Shown here piece by piece: positions 32,163-42,254 of a stretch of DNA of 60,461 nucleotides. The number at the start of each line of letters is the position of its first letter. Positions within the stretch are counted from its first letter, which is position 1. The stretch is taken from NCBI GenBank assembly GCA_001970955.1, contig MPUH01000369.1, positions 1 to 60,461 on the forward strand, read 5' to 3'. This DNA is from Stentor coeruleus. Its lineage: Eukaryota > Ciliophora > Heterotrichea > Heterotrichida > Stentoridae. The position numbers and the translations under genes were made by a program. The notes below the pieces were generated by a model. It ran no database searches, was not told the DNA's origin, and saw nothing but the letters and a program-made list of their open reading frames with translations.

Positions 32163-34090
32163 TAATTTTACTTTATTGACATATTTAAAATAAGTTCTAA
32201 ATATTAAATGAAAATATTAATAAAAATACCCTAAAAAACCTAATTTTTGCCATCAGGAAAACCACTGTTAAAAATACTTAGAAATTTAGATATATAAAGT
32301 TTAAACTTGTTACAATTTTTGATTGTTTAAAAATAATTATTTTTTTAAAGGTATATTTTCGGGTTTAATATTCTTAAGTACAATACTAATATTATGAGAA
32401 AATTCAAAGTTAAAAAAAATTACTTGAAAGTCTATTTAGATTGATATTTTCTATTCTTTTTATATAGTGAATAGCCTAATTTTATTTAAAGGACAATACT
32501 TATGATTAAAAGGATTTTAATAATAATTATTACATGAACTATATGCATTCATTACATTTGTGGGTTTTTGATTCCCTTTCAACCTTTTTTCTAGTTGAGT
32601 TAAGAATTTTGTCTTTTCTTAATTTTTTATAGAGTTTTATAATTGTTGTTTCAGTACGTATTATGATTTTTGCAGTTTGATAAATCCTTTGGATGATTTT
32701 ATCCCTATTTTTTATATCCCCAGGAGATTGTCACTAAATGCGGACTGGATCTTTAAGATTTAATCATGAAATTCGTCTATTTTGTTTTGAATTTTTTAAA
32801 CTTTCTACAATATTTTTTATTACTTTTTCTAACCGGAAATTGTCTTGAGTCATTTCTACAGATTAAGTTAGTCTGGAGGTTGAATTCTTGTAATTTTGCT
32901 AAGAGGGCTTTGGGGACGCCATGGCTTTGAAGTAGACTGGGCATTCTTTAAAGTATTGGGATTGATTTTTTGAAATAATGATTTGATTTCATAAACTTTC
33001 CTTTCTATAAAATTATGCTATGAAAGTTTTTCTAGATTTTATCAAATTGATAAGATTCTATTGCTATGATTTTAATCTAAATTTATGTGCAAATTTTTGG
33101 GACTAGTAATACTGTGGGCTTAATATTATCTATATATATTTGAATATTTCTTATTTATTGGTTTGATTTAGCTAACTATATTATAATTTTATATAATGAG
33201 CATGCTAGATAAGTCTAAACTTAAACCTAAGAATTATATTTATATTTTAATAATATTTTCAAGTAGAACTATTTGATATCAACTCAGATTCTTCTTTCCA
33301 TAGCAAAATTACTATTAAAATAAATATTTTAAAAACATTTTCATCCATATGCTTACCAAAAGACATGACTTTTTTATCCAGCACATGATAATTATTATTC
33401 ATTAACCAAATTAAATATTTACTATAACTCAAATTCTAACATTGACTTTCTTCATAAATTATCATCATCCTCCATATTCCTTCTCATCAATTCTCCATAA
33501 TTATTATTTTTATAAAATCAACCAACACAATACCATAATATTTTTTTGCTACAAATTTAATCATTAAAAAAGTAAAAAATTCTTCTTCTCATTCAATAAA
33601 AACTTCAAAATAATTATTTTCTACTCATCTTTTTCACTATGACCAAAAAATTCATATAATTTATGTTGCAAGCTTTATCTTCTTAAATAGTTAAAAATAT
33701 AAATTTAAGACATGATTATAATAATTAAATCAAAAAAATCAAATTAGCTATGATATACAAATAATGTCAAATGTTTAACTTTAATGCCAAAACTTATTTT
33801 ATTTTCAAGTGTCAGATAAAAAATGAAGTATCAGAACTATTTGAAAAGCCTTAAAAATCAATGCTAGCATATGAAATTACTTATAACCTTGATAAATCTT
33901 GAAAATATCTATTATTTGCCAAGCAATTATAGACAACTTAACAACTATTTTTACTGTATTATTAGCTCAATGCATTAAAAGATAAGTTATGATAACATCA
34001 AGTGATCGCAGTGATGAATCAGATTGAATATCAATGTCACCATATTTACCAATATGTTTTTTAGGTAGCCGTTTATGCCCTATAATAATT
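32163..34090. other. Long spacer containing a coding relic
   Basis: About 1.9 kb. 32200-32520 is nearly pure A/T. 32539-32992 holds a decayed minus-strand reading frame (separate entry). About 33290-33700 is C-rich and G-poor, as expected to the left of a + strand gene. No RNA gene recognised. Confidence 0.55.
32539..32992 (-). pseudogene. Decayed coding relic of unknown family
   Basis: On the minus strand one reading frame keeps gene-like texture over about 440 bases but is broken by in-frame TAA, TGA, TAG and TGA. An optional 16-nt GT...AAG segment starting GTAGAAATGACTC is needed to keep register. Readable pieces include LLQSHGVPKALLAKLQEF, KVIKNIVESLKNSKQNRRIS and, after the last stop, a run with DKIIQRIYQTAKIIIRTE ending in HKCNECI. 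Intron removal does not clear the stops. GC content is higher than in the flanks. Family unknown; a dead gene or a fragment of a former mobile element are both possible. Confidence 0.4.
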
Positions 34091-36484
34091 ATGTCAGGGA
34101 AATTACTTGCACTAATTTTCATAGTGGGTCTTAGCTTTGCCGTAAAGTCCCCAGTACAGAATAAACTAGAGAATAGTCTTGAGTCTTTCATCCAAGTTAA
34201 TAATGCTCAAGATAAAGCATTCATTCAAATTCAAGAAAAATATGCGTTCATCCAACAAGATGATGATGATGGTGATGGAGAAATTGAACCAGAAACACCT
34301 GATGTAATAACTTCTGATGATGAAACAACTGATGATATTTTAGTTGAAGATACTACAACTGAAGAAAACCTTGAAGCGGGTGATGCTCTTGCTCCTGAAG
34401 AAGATGAAGATGATGTTGGTGATGATGATATTGATGATACTACTGATAATCCTGCTGCTGAAGATGTTGAAGAAGATGTACCAGCTCAACCAGAAGAATC
34501 TGAAGTAGAAGAAGAACCTGTTACTGCACCTACTGAAGTTGAAACTGAAGCTGAAGATGAGGATGAAGCAGTAACTGATCCAGAGACTGATGATACTATA
34601 GCAAATCCTGATGATGATGTTGAAGATGCTCAAGAAGAAGAAGAAGATTCTCCTGACAATGTTACACCAGAGGATGCTGAAGAAGAAACAGATGAAGCTG
34701 AAGTTACTCCTAGTGATGTTGAAGCTGAAGAAGAGGTAGTCTCTGAACCTGAAGAAAGTGATGATACATCATCAAATCCTGATGATGATGTTGAAGCTGC
34801 TCAAGATGAAGAAGAAGATGATCCTGATAATGTTACACCAGAAGAAGCTGAAACTGAAACTGATGATATTGAAGCCACACCTGAGAGTGTTGAAGAAATT
34901 GTAGAAGTCACCCCTGAAGATGATGATACCATTGCTAATCCAGATGATGATGTTGATGATGCTCAGGAAGAAGATGATGATGATGAAGCTATTTCATCAA
35001 CTCCTGAGGAAGCTGAAGAAGTCGTTGATGATCCTGAAACTACTCCTGAAGAAGTTGAAGTTGAAATTATCACTGCTCCTGAAGATGGTGGTGATGGAGA
35101 AGTTGAAAGTGATAACCCAGATGTTGATGATGATGATGAAGATGATGAAGATGAAGATGAAGATGAAGATGATGAAATTCCTGAAGATGATACTGAAGAT
35201 TCTGATGATGATGGCATTGATGATGCTGTTGATACTGATGATGATGATGATGGGGTCGATGATGTAACTGATGATGATGATGAAGGTGATGGTGTAGTTG
35301 ATGATGTTGATCAAGATGGTACTGATAATGATGTTGATACTGATGATGATGGTGATGGTATTGAAGATGCTACTGATGAAGATGATGATGGAGATAATGT
35401 TGATGATGTTGTTGATGAAACTGTTGATGATGATGATGACACAGATGATGATGGTGTTGATGATGCTGTCGATACTGATGATGATGCTGATGGAACTGAT
35501 GATGTTGTTGATGAAGATGATGATGGTGATGGGACAAGTGATGTTGTTGATGCTGATAATACTGATGATGTTGATGATACTGATGAAGATGGTGTTGATG
35601 ATTCAGTTGATAATGATGATGATGGAGATGGAACTGATGATAATATTGACAATGATGATGATGGTGATGGGACAGATGATACTACTGAAGTTGATGATAA
35701 TGACGATAAAGATGATGGTGATGATGAAGAAATTGATGATAATACAACACCTGATGAAGCTGAAACTGCTGAAGAAGAACCTGAAGTTAACCCTGAAGAT
35801 GAAGATGATGCATATACAACTGAAGAAGATGAAGTTATTGTCTCACCAGATGAAGATGATGAAGATGATGTTGGAGATGATGATGTAGTTGATGATAATA
35901 GCAACCCTGGAAATGATGATGAAGAAGAAGAAGTTGAAGAAGAAGTTCAGGCTGATCCTGAAAGCACTGATGGTGTTGAAGATGAAGATGATGAAGAAAT
36001 TGTTGAAACTCCTCCTGAAGGTGTTGAAAATGAAGGTGAAGATGATGATGAAGATGAAACTATTGTTCAACCTGATGATTCCGAAGAAGAAGTTATTGAA
36101 GTTGAAGAGATTTCAAATCCTGCTGCTGAAGATGCTGTTGAAGATGCTGAAGATGATGTACCAGTTATTCCTGATGAAGCTGAAGAAGATGCTGAGGAGG
36201 AAGAAGAAGATAATGTTGTTGTAGAACCTGATGATAATGATAACTTGAACCCTGATGATGATGCTGAAGAAGCTCAAGAAGAAGAAGATGATGAAATAGT
36301 TGTTTCTCCCGATTCTACTGATGAAGATGATGATGATGATAATACACTTAACCCTGTAGAAAATTCACCTGATACTGATGTCGAGGAAGATGATGGAGAC
36401 AGCAATGATATTCAGATTTCAGTAATTCTCAACCTTGAATGTGATGAAGAATGTGAAGAAGAGACAGGATTCCTTTCAATATAA
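34091..36484 (+). CDS. Secreted, extremely acidic Asp/Glu repeat protein with TSP3-like Ca-binding repeats
   Basis: 797 residues from the ATG at 34091. The earlier ATG at 34034 would put 19 residues before a good signal peptide (MSGKLLALIFIVGLSFAV), so the later start is preferred. After the signal and a ~45-residue neutral segment, nearly everything is Asp/Glu with Pro, Thr, Val and Gly. Two repeat styles are visible. Flanking regions use NPDDDVEDAQEEEE-type and VTPEDAEEETDE-type units of about 35-40 residues. The centre (about 365-550) uses short units such as DTDDDGDGIEDATD, with the DxDxDG spacing of thrombospondin type-3 and similar Ca-binding loops. The last ~25 residues contain ILNLECDEECEEETGFL with the only Cys pair. 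Expected role: extracellular or granule Ca2+ buffering polyelectrolyte; inferred, not shown. Confidence 0.82.
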   Translation: MSGKLLALIFIVGLSFAVKSPVQNKLENSLESFIQVNNAQDKAFIQIQEKYAFIQQDDDDGDGEIEPETPDVITSDDETTDDILVEDTTTEENLEAGDALAPEEDEDDVGDDDIDDTTDNPAAEDVEEDVPAQPEESEVEEEPVTAPTEVETEAEDEDEAVTDPETDDTIANPDDDVEDAQEEEEDSPDNVTPEDAEEETDEAEVTPSDVEAEEEVVSEPEESDDTSSNPDDDVEAAQDEEEDDPDNVTPEEAETETDDIEATPESVEEIVEVTPEDDDTIANPDDDVDDAQEEDDDDEAISSTPEEAEEVVDDPETTPEEVEVEIITAPEDGGDGEVESDNPDVDDDDEDDEDEDEDEDDEIPEDDTEDSDDDGIDDAVDTDDDDDGVDDVTDDDDEGDGVVDDVDQDGTDNDVDTDDDGDGIEDATDEDDDGDNVDDVVDETVDDDDDTDDDGVDDAVDTDDDADGTDDVVDEDDDGDGTSDVVDADNTDDVDDTDEDGVDDSVDNDDDGDGTDDNIDNDDDGDGTDDTTEVDDNDDKDDGDDEEIDDNTTPDEAETAEEEPEVNPEDEDDAYTTEEDEVIVSPDEDDEDDVGDDDVVDDNSNPGNDDEEEEVEEEVQADPESTDGVEDEDDEEIVETPPEGVENEGEDDDEDETIVQPDDSEEEVIEVEEISNPAAEDAVEDAEDDVPVIPDEAEEDAEEEEEDNVVVEPDDNDNLNPDDDAEEAQEEEDDEIVVSPDSTDEDDDDDNTLNPVENSPDTDVEEDDGDSNDIQISVILNLECDEECEEETGFLSI
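34260..36400 (+). repeat. GAT/GAA trinucleotide-rich repeat tract inside the acidic protein gene
   Basis: More than 2 kb dominated by GAT, GAA and related triplets, with imperfect longer units. The tract creates open frames of 80-200 codons on other frames and the antisense strand (poly-Met/Leu, poly-Ser and Ile/Phe-rich), which are shadows of the triplet bias. Confidence 0.85.
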
Positions 36485-36663
36485 GGCATAATTAACTCCA
36501 ATCTAGATTTTTATACAGTGATAATAAAATTTTATAAGTTTTATAATAAAAAAGACTACAAATAAATATTATTTTTCATGCATATTCTAAAAAAAGCATT
36601 TTTTTATAGCACTTTTTATTATAATCTTCCATATATATTAAAACTAATCAAAAATACCTATAT

Positions 36664-39600
36664 CTAAGATGAGTTCATTAAATTAGTAACCTTAGCTCTT
36701 TGACTATCATTAAGTTCCGCCCATACATTAGCAAGCTCAGGTACTTGACCATTCTGCAACCTATTCAAAGTTTCCTTAATCTTAGGTAAAGAATTCTCCT
36801 TAACAAACTTAGTATCAATCACTTCCACAAGCAAATGAACAACTTTTCTAAGGTTTTGATAGCCATTACCAAACAACAAACCTGGGTTCTCTAAAGCTAA
36901 TGATGCGATCAATTCCGTAACATTTTTCGCTTCAATTTTATCAAATTTAAGTGGAAGTAAACTAAGCCAAGCAGGGACTATAACTTCACAATTCAAATAT
37001 CCTGAATGATATTTTATAAGTTTTCCTAATGAAGCTATAGCATTATCCCTAGCATGTCCATGAGTTTTAGCGCTTTTCCCTACAGGGAAAGTGATAGCTT
37101 TTTCTAAATGGACTAATAAAGTTTGTGTCCACTGGGCAAAACCTTCAGATTTTGAGTTTTCAGCATAGATTCCAATACCATATACAGCAGCTTGTCTAAC
37201 AGCATCATGAGGATCACATGAGAATTTAATAAGTACTTCTCCAAAACTATTCCATTTATCAGGAACAAGATCTTGACCTAAATATTCTAAAATATCATCA
37301 ATAACAAAAATAACAAATTTATGATCTTCATCACGGGTATTAGGGTCTAATAATTTACCAAAAACTTTTGTACAAAGGAATTCTACTATTTCTAAACAAA
37401 GATTTTTATGGGTTTTGAATAATATGCCAAATAATTCTGATATTGTTGTATGCAAATTGTCTTCTTCTTTTTTAGTGTATTCTTTAAAACCTTCATCTTG
37501 TTCATCATCAGAGTCTTCTTGGATTTTTATCCTGTTTTCTAGGCTGTTTTCTAATATTTTTAAAGACTTTTCCCCTATGATTCTAACTTCTTCTACAGAT
37601 AGGAATGGTGCTTCGATTGTTGAGATTATTTCTCTTATTGCTTCAAGTTCATCTACTAATGTTTCATTTGTATATTCATCATCAATAGCTTTCCATATAC
37701 CTTCAATAAATGTTTTTGCCATGACTATAGCTTTACTTGAATCTAAAGGTTTAATAACACTTACAAGACTAGATAAAAGCATTGCTGCTGCTGAACGAAT
37801 GCTTTCATTAAGTGTAAAATCTAATAAAGGAAATGCTATGAGGATAGTTTTTTCAACATATTTTGCATAACCAGTTTTAAGTTCTTCTATGATTGTTATG
37901 AGAGTTTGAAGGCCGAGTTCTTTGTTTTCTGTTTCGGTTGTACTGAAGTTTTTTTGCTTTTTTTCAGAAGATAATGCCATGTCGATAAAATGACTAGGGT
38001 TGGAACTTGTGCTCATTTCAACATTTTTGCTTACGAGATTTAAGAGAATTGGGATTATTCCATCGGAATATATAGCGAAATCTTCACCTAAAAGTTCGCA
38101 TATACGCTGCCAACCGTTCATTATGTACCCTGTGAGCTCTTCTTGGCTTGACCCACTTTCTTGTAAGAATTTCATTAATGATACAACTTTATCAGCATAT
38201 GGATGAAAAACTTCTTTTCCAACAGCTCGGCTCATGAGCGTAACACATTCAATAAGCCTTCCAAGTAAAGCTTTATACTTATCATGATTGTATTTTTCAA
38301 ACACAACAAGTAATTGTTGAAGTAAAGGAAGAAAGTAGTCTTTAAAGCCTTCATTTGTTGAGCTTGCTATAGCTGCAAGGCAAGTGCATGTATTTTCAAT
38401 AACAAGTGAAGGGTTAGGATTTTGTAAGAAACTCATAAGCTTAGGAATAAAAACACTAGCATAATGTTGAGCTAAAGGATTACCAAGATTTTCAATAAAA
38501 TTTGTTATAGCAGCACATGCATGGGCTACAACTCTAGGAATAGAGTCATTAAGTCCTTCAAGAAGTTTTGGGGCTATAATATCATGATGCTTTTTTTGGA
38601 AGTCAGGACCATGATCTTCACATAGTTGACCAAGTACATGAAAAGCAGCATAACGTATTTTACAATGAGAAGATACCATATGAGCACTTATAATTGGTAA
38701 GGCTTCAGATAATTTATTATCATCATCTATATATTGAAGAACTTCACTAAGGGTCATAAGACCTGCATAGACAACTCTCCAGTCATTTTGGTCACTTAAT
38801 GCTTGATGAATTGATACTAAACATGGTTGTAGTAAATATTTATCTCCAACAGAGTCTATAAGTCTACTAACAAACTTTCTACCAATTTTAGCATAATCAA
38901 TATCTACACCTCCTTCTTCTTCCTCATCTTTTTCATTGAATCCTTCTTCAGGAACTTTCCATGAGTCATCAACTTCTGAATCTATTCCAATCATCATTTC
39001 AAAAATCATTTTTAATAGTCCTGTACCAAGTTGAAGATTATTTTGTATTTGTCTTGGAATTCTTTCAGCTAAGCTAACTGCGAATTCTAATATCAAATTC
39101 TTTAATCCTAAATCTTGACCTGGCTTTGTGAAAATATGTTGAGTAAGTTCAACGCATTTAGCAAATGAAGTTTTAAAAAGCTTAGGTTCGCTTTGTACTA
39201 AGTCTGTTAAAGTTTCAATAGCTTGACTTCCACTATATGTATTTTTTTCTAATATAAAATCAACAGATCGAAGCATATCAGGAACAAGATGTGAAAATAC
39301 AAGACAAGGCTTGGTATCAGCTACTGAAATAAGACTAGTCATTGCTGTCAAACAAGCAAGTTTAGTCACATAATCCTCATCATGTAATGCAGCCCTAAAC
39401 ATAATCAGCAAATCAGCACTATTTTGCATCATCTCTTCAAACATATAAGGAAACATTGCTTGTAATATATGCAAGCCTGCTGATCTAAGAACTCCTCCTG
39501 CTGATATAATTTGATTGACATAAGGTAAAAGTTCAGTCCAAGTACCTCTATTTCCATTAGAAGTTAAAATACTAACACCTAATAATCCGATATCTTCACT

Positions 39601-39930
39601 TATCAATTCTCTAATTTTTTTTTCACTTTGCAAATTAAGTGATGCTAAAAGTTCTGTTTTTAATAGCATAAGACATGCTGGGGAGAGTTTTTCAAAAGTT
39701 TTTGAAGATGGTGATACTTGTTTTTTCAACAATACTGCGGCTAAAGTCCTGATCTCGGTTGATTGGGTTTTTAAAGCGGCGATTAGAGATAGAAGGAGAA
39801 GCTCAGGCTTTTCTGCAAGGAGTTGGTGATACATAGCTTCATGTTGATTTCTTTCTTCGTTGTTGTTTGACAAAGTTTTTGCAAGTATTGTACATACCCC
39901 TTGTACAAAGTCTTCGCTTAATCCTTCCAT
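36664..39930 (-). CDS. IPO5: Importin-5 / karyopherin beta-3 (Kap121-type)
   Basis: 1088 residues, one exon, the expected length for importin-5. The protein is all-helical HEAT repeats. Diagnostic stretches include RTLAAVLLKKQVSP near the N-terminus, RLIDSVGDKYLLQP, VRIIGEKSLKILENSL and YGIGIYAENSK near the C-terminus, and an acidic loop at about 335-350 (EKDEEEEGG). By family knowledge this RanGTP-regulated receptor imports ribosomal proteins, histones and other cargo. An Asp/Glu-rich insertion near 810 (IQEDSDDEQDEGF) lies where the family also carries an acidic loop. The gene converges on the acidic secreted protein gene with 179 bp between stops. Confidence 0.93.
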   Translation of the reverse strand: MEGLSEDFVQGVCTILAKTLSNNNEERNQHEAMYHQLLAEKPELLLLSLIAALKTQSTEIRTLAAVLLKKQVSPSSKTFEKLSPACLMLLKTELLASLNLQSEKKIRELISEDIGLLGVSILTSNGNRGTWTELLPYVNQIISAGGVLRSAGLHILQAMFPYMFEEMMQNSADLLIMFRAALHDEDYVTKLACLTAMTSLISVADTKPCLVFSHLVPDMLRSVDFILEKNTYSGSQAIETLTDLVQSEPKLFKTSFAKCVELTQHIFTKPGQDLGLKNLILEFAVSLAERIPRQIQNNLQLGTGLLKMIFEMMIGIDSEVDDSWKVPEEGFNEKDEEEEGGVDIDYAKIGRKFVSRLIDSVGDKYLLQPCLVSIHQALSDQNDWRVVYAGLMTLSEVLQYIDDDNKLSEALPIISAHMVSSHCKIRYAAFHVLGQLCEDHGPDFQKKHHDIIAPKLLEGLNDSIPRVVAHACAAITNFIENLGNPLAQHYASVFIPKLMSFLQNPNPSLVIENTCTCLAAIASSTNEGFKDYFLPLLQQLLVVFEKYNHDKYKALLGRLIECVTLMSRAVGKEVFHPYADKVVSLMKFLQESGSSQEELTGYIMNGWQRICELLGEDFAIYSDGIIPILLNLVSKNVEMSTSSNPSHFIDMALSSEKKQKNFSTTETENKELGLQTLITIIEELKTGYAKYVEKTILIAFPLLDFTLNESIRSAAAMLLSSLVSVIKPLDSSKAIVMAKTFIEGIWKAIDDEYTNETLVDELEAIREIISTIEAPFLSVEEVRIIGEKSLKILENSLENRIKIQEDSDDEQDEGFKEYTKKEEDNLHTTISELFGILFKTHKNLCLEIVEFLCTKVFGKLLDPNTRDEDHKFVIFVIDDILEYLGQDLVPDKWNSFGEVLIKFSCDPHDAVRQAAVYGIGIYAENSKSEGFAQWTQTLLVHLEKAITFPVGKSAKTHGHARDNAIASLGKLIKYHSGYLNCEVIVPAWLSLLPLKFDKIEAKNVTELIASLALENPGLLFGNGYQNLRKVVHLLVEVIDTKFVKENSLPKIKETLNRLQNGQVPELANVWAELNDSQRAKVTNLMNSS

Positions 39931-40976
39931 TTATAACCATGATTAAATTTGATCTTAATTAACCTTAGGTTTTTTTCTTAAGTAAATTTGCGACTGTATA
40001 TATAATTATATAGGAAATAGCATGTGGATAAGAGTAGAAGTGGTCGTAAAATTTTGATAATGTGCTATTTTTTTTGGATTTTATTATTATGGTAAATGTG
40101 ATTATCTTAGGAATATAAATGCATTTATTTGGAGAGTATTTTTACTGAAGAGAATTACTTTTAAATTATATTGTGCTTTTTTATATGCTTGGAAGGAAGA
40201 GTTGATGAATATTTGTGGGTTTATAGAAGAAAAAGGGTTAATGGATTTTTTTCTAGCATGTATGGGAGTTGGGTAAAATGTGATAATATGTATAGATAGG
40301 ATATGAGTAGTTTTAGAGGTTAATTACTTGATAATATGTAGAATAAAAGTTCATGCGGAATGAAATAATATTTTAGAAGTACCATTCTGAAATGTTCAAT
40401 GCTTGGAATGGGGGGGATTATCAAGGATATGGAGATCTTGAATATTTTGGTCTAAGTGATATTTAAGTTTTTAGTTAGAATAAGTTTTTTCTTTTTTCTT
40501 TAAAATACAATAAGAAAAAGTGATATTGAGTTTTTGGATTAGATTTTAGATAGATTATTAAAAGTTTAGATCAGAATTTTGCTTTAAAAACAAATTTAGG
40601 AAACAAGATTTGTGATAATCTTAATTTATCTTGGTTCAATCTATAATAAATTCTTCATTCAACAAAATTAGCTAATTTAATATTTCTTATTCAAATTTGT
40701 ATTAATTCCATAAATCTCGCATACAATCTTCAAACCAAAACCCTAACAAATTTTATTTACTAATCTAAAGTTTTAAATAAAAACCATATTATAAAAATTA
40801 CTTAAAATTCAGATCTAATTATAAACCAAATTTCATAAAACATCTTATCTACCAATAAAAAAAGCATAATTTTTTATATTACCCATCATAAAAAATCCTC
40901 CTATAATAAATCAATAAAAGTTTTTATACAAAAAAAATTGCATTAATGCATTAAAGTTTGCATAATTATAATTCAA
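39931..40976. other. Divergent intergenic spacer with composition switch
   Basis: About 1.05 kb. The + strand is G/T-rich and C-poor to about 40560, then A/C-rich from about 40630 to 40970. One CCCTAACA occurs at 40741-40748 in the C-rich half. A 24-codon ATG frame at 40392-40466 is probably chance. Confidence 0.65.
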
Positions 40977-41408
40977 ATGGAAGCATTATTTGGTCCAACA
41001 CTTATTGGTAAAACTGGTCAAATTCCAACAAGTAGTTTAAATTCAAGGTTTATTTTAGTTTATTTCGGTGCCTATTGGTGTCCACCATGCAGAGGTTTTA
41101 CCCCAAAATTAGGAATGTTTTACGATTCAATTAATAGTGGCTCAAAACAAGTAGAAATTGTTTATATTAGCCGTGATAAAACTCCTGATCAATTCGACGA
41201 TTATTATTCAGAAATGCCATGGCTTGCTTTACCATATGAAGATAAATCTAGAATTGCAGCTTTAGGGATTAGGTATCAGATACAGCAAATACCATGTTTG
41301 ATTCTTATAGATAATCAAGGGAATATGAAAAGAAATACTTGTAGAATGGATGTTACTAACAAAGGACCTAATTGTTTAAATGATTGGGAACAAGCTTTAT
41401 TGAGATAG
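40977..41408 (+). CDS. Tryparedoxin/nucleoredoxin-like thioredoxin-fold protein
   Basis: 143 residues, one exon. The active site is Trp34-Cys35-Pro-Pro-Cys38 in VYFGAYWCPPCRGFTP, the WCPPC form typical of tryparedoxins and nucleoredoxins rather than the WCGPC of classical thioredoxin. The downstream cis-Pro region is IQQIPCLILIDNQG. VEIVYISRDKTPDQFDDYY is the characteristic family segment between them. Expected activity: cytosolic dithiol-disulfide oxidoreductase. Length fits a single-domain tryparedoxin. Confidence 0.88.
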   Translation: MEALFGPTLIGKTGQIPTSSLNSRFILVYFGAYWCPPCRGFTPKLGMFYDSINSGSKQVEIVYISRDKTPDQFDDYYSEMPWLALPYEDKSRIAALGIRYQIQQIPCLILIDNQGNMKRNTCRMDVTNKGPNCLNDWEQALLR

Positions 41409-41753
41409 TCTATATGAAATAGGTTAATTTTTTTTTTTAAGTGAAGGAAGAAAATATTTTTATGGTGATTCTGAGGATGGAGAGGAGGGAAATTGCTGGG
41501 AATAAACGCTTTTTATTGTTGATGCTATTTATAAAATTATGATTTGGGTGTATGAATGGGCATAAGCAATTTGCATTAAAAAACTATTACTTATTGTATT
41601 AAAAAAAGTTAATATTTTTCGATATATAAAAATATAATCAATACCCACTAAGAACACAAAAAAAGCATATTTAGTAGTAATTCATTTGATTTTCAATATA
41701 AAATAAACTAAAAAGATGTATTTGTAATAGCGTAAGGATTGATTAGAACTAGA
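41409..41753. other. Convergent spacer, nothing recognised
   Basis: About 345 bp between converging genes. G/T-rich just after 41409, then AT-rich with some C. No ORF or RNA gene recognised. Confidence 0.55.
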
Positions 41754-42254
41754 CTAAACATTTTCTATTTCGTTTTCTTTTTCTATTTCTTTTTCTATTT
41801 CTATTTCGTTTTCTTTTTCTTTTTCTATTTCTATTTCGTTTTCTTTTTCGTTTTCATTATCATTTTTACTTTCAACTTTCTTTTGAGCCTTAAGTTCAGC
41901 TATTTCCTTTTCAAGATCTGACTTAATACCATTAACTAAATTCGTGAATGTGTCGATTTTATATCTTTTAAAAAGGTTGACTTTATTACCAACACGAGTC
42001 CTATATATAAGTTACTCAACCAATTCAAAAAGTTTATAATAATAGTTGCTCTTGATATTTTCACCTCTACAAAGAGTTCCTTCGCTATCAAAAGTAAATT
42101 CATCATTTTTATACCCATTCTTTAATTCTTCATAGAATTTCTTTTGATAGTTGAAATTAGTGTTTTTCATAGCTACTTGTCTCATGCAGTTCAATGAGTC
42201 TTTGTATATGTTTAAAAAACTCTTGGCTTCAAAGAATTGTTTATCTGTAAACAT
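41754..42254 (-). CDS. Small protein with Glu/Asn/Lys/Ile repeat tail
   Basis: Exons 42254-42016 and 42000-41754 join across a 15-nt intron to give 161 residues. The N-terminal ~115 residues are helical and charged (FFEAKSFLNIYKDSLN, KKFYEELKNGYKND, then KSDLEKEIAELKAQ). The last ~35 residues are a low-complexity run of Glu with Asn, Lys and Ile, from a hexanucleotide-type repeat. No domain is recognised. The first-exon frame alone would give 80 residues; splicing adds the repeat tail. Confidence 0.68.
41760..41853 (-). repeat. Hexanucleotide-type microsatellite encoding the Glu-rich tail
   Basis: On the + strand, repeated TTTTTC, TATTTC and TTTTCG units over about 95 bp; on the coding minus strand these are GAA, AAA, ATA and AAC codons in register. 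All units are multiples of three, so length changes would keep the frame. Confidence 0.8.
42001..42015 (-). other. 15-nt intron
   Basis: GTAACTTATATATAG on the minus strand, splitting a Glu codon (GA|G). Retention gives a TAA. Adenine at position 10. Confidence 0.88.

Noticed and set aside
33967-34191. 74-codon minus-strand ORF before the acidic gene
   Set aside because: Overlaps the signal peptide region of the acidic gene and has no supporting texture.
34340-36224. Long antisense and other-frame ORFs inside the acidic gene (poly-Ser, poly-Met/Leu and Ile/Phe-rich, 75-197 codons)
   Set aside because: Direct by-products of the GAT/GAA triplet bias; no independent start context or family resemblance.
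37415-37870. 151-codon + strand ORF
   Set aside because: Antisense shadow of importin-5.
40392-40466. 24-codon Tyr/Gly-rich micro-ORF in the divergent spacer
   Set aside because: Short enough to be chance in a G/T-rich stretch.
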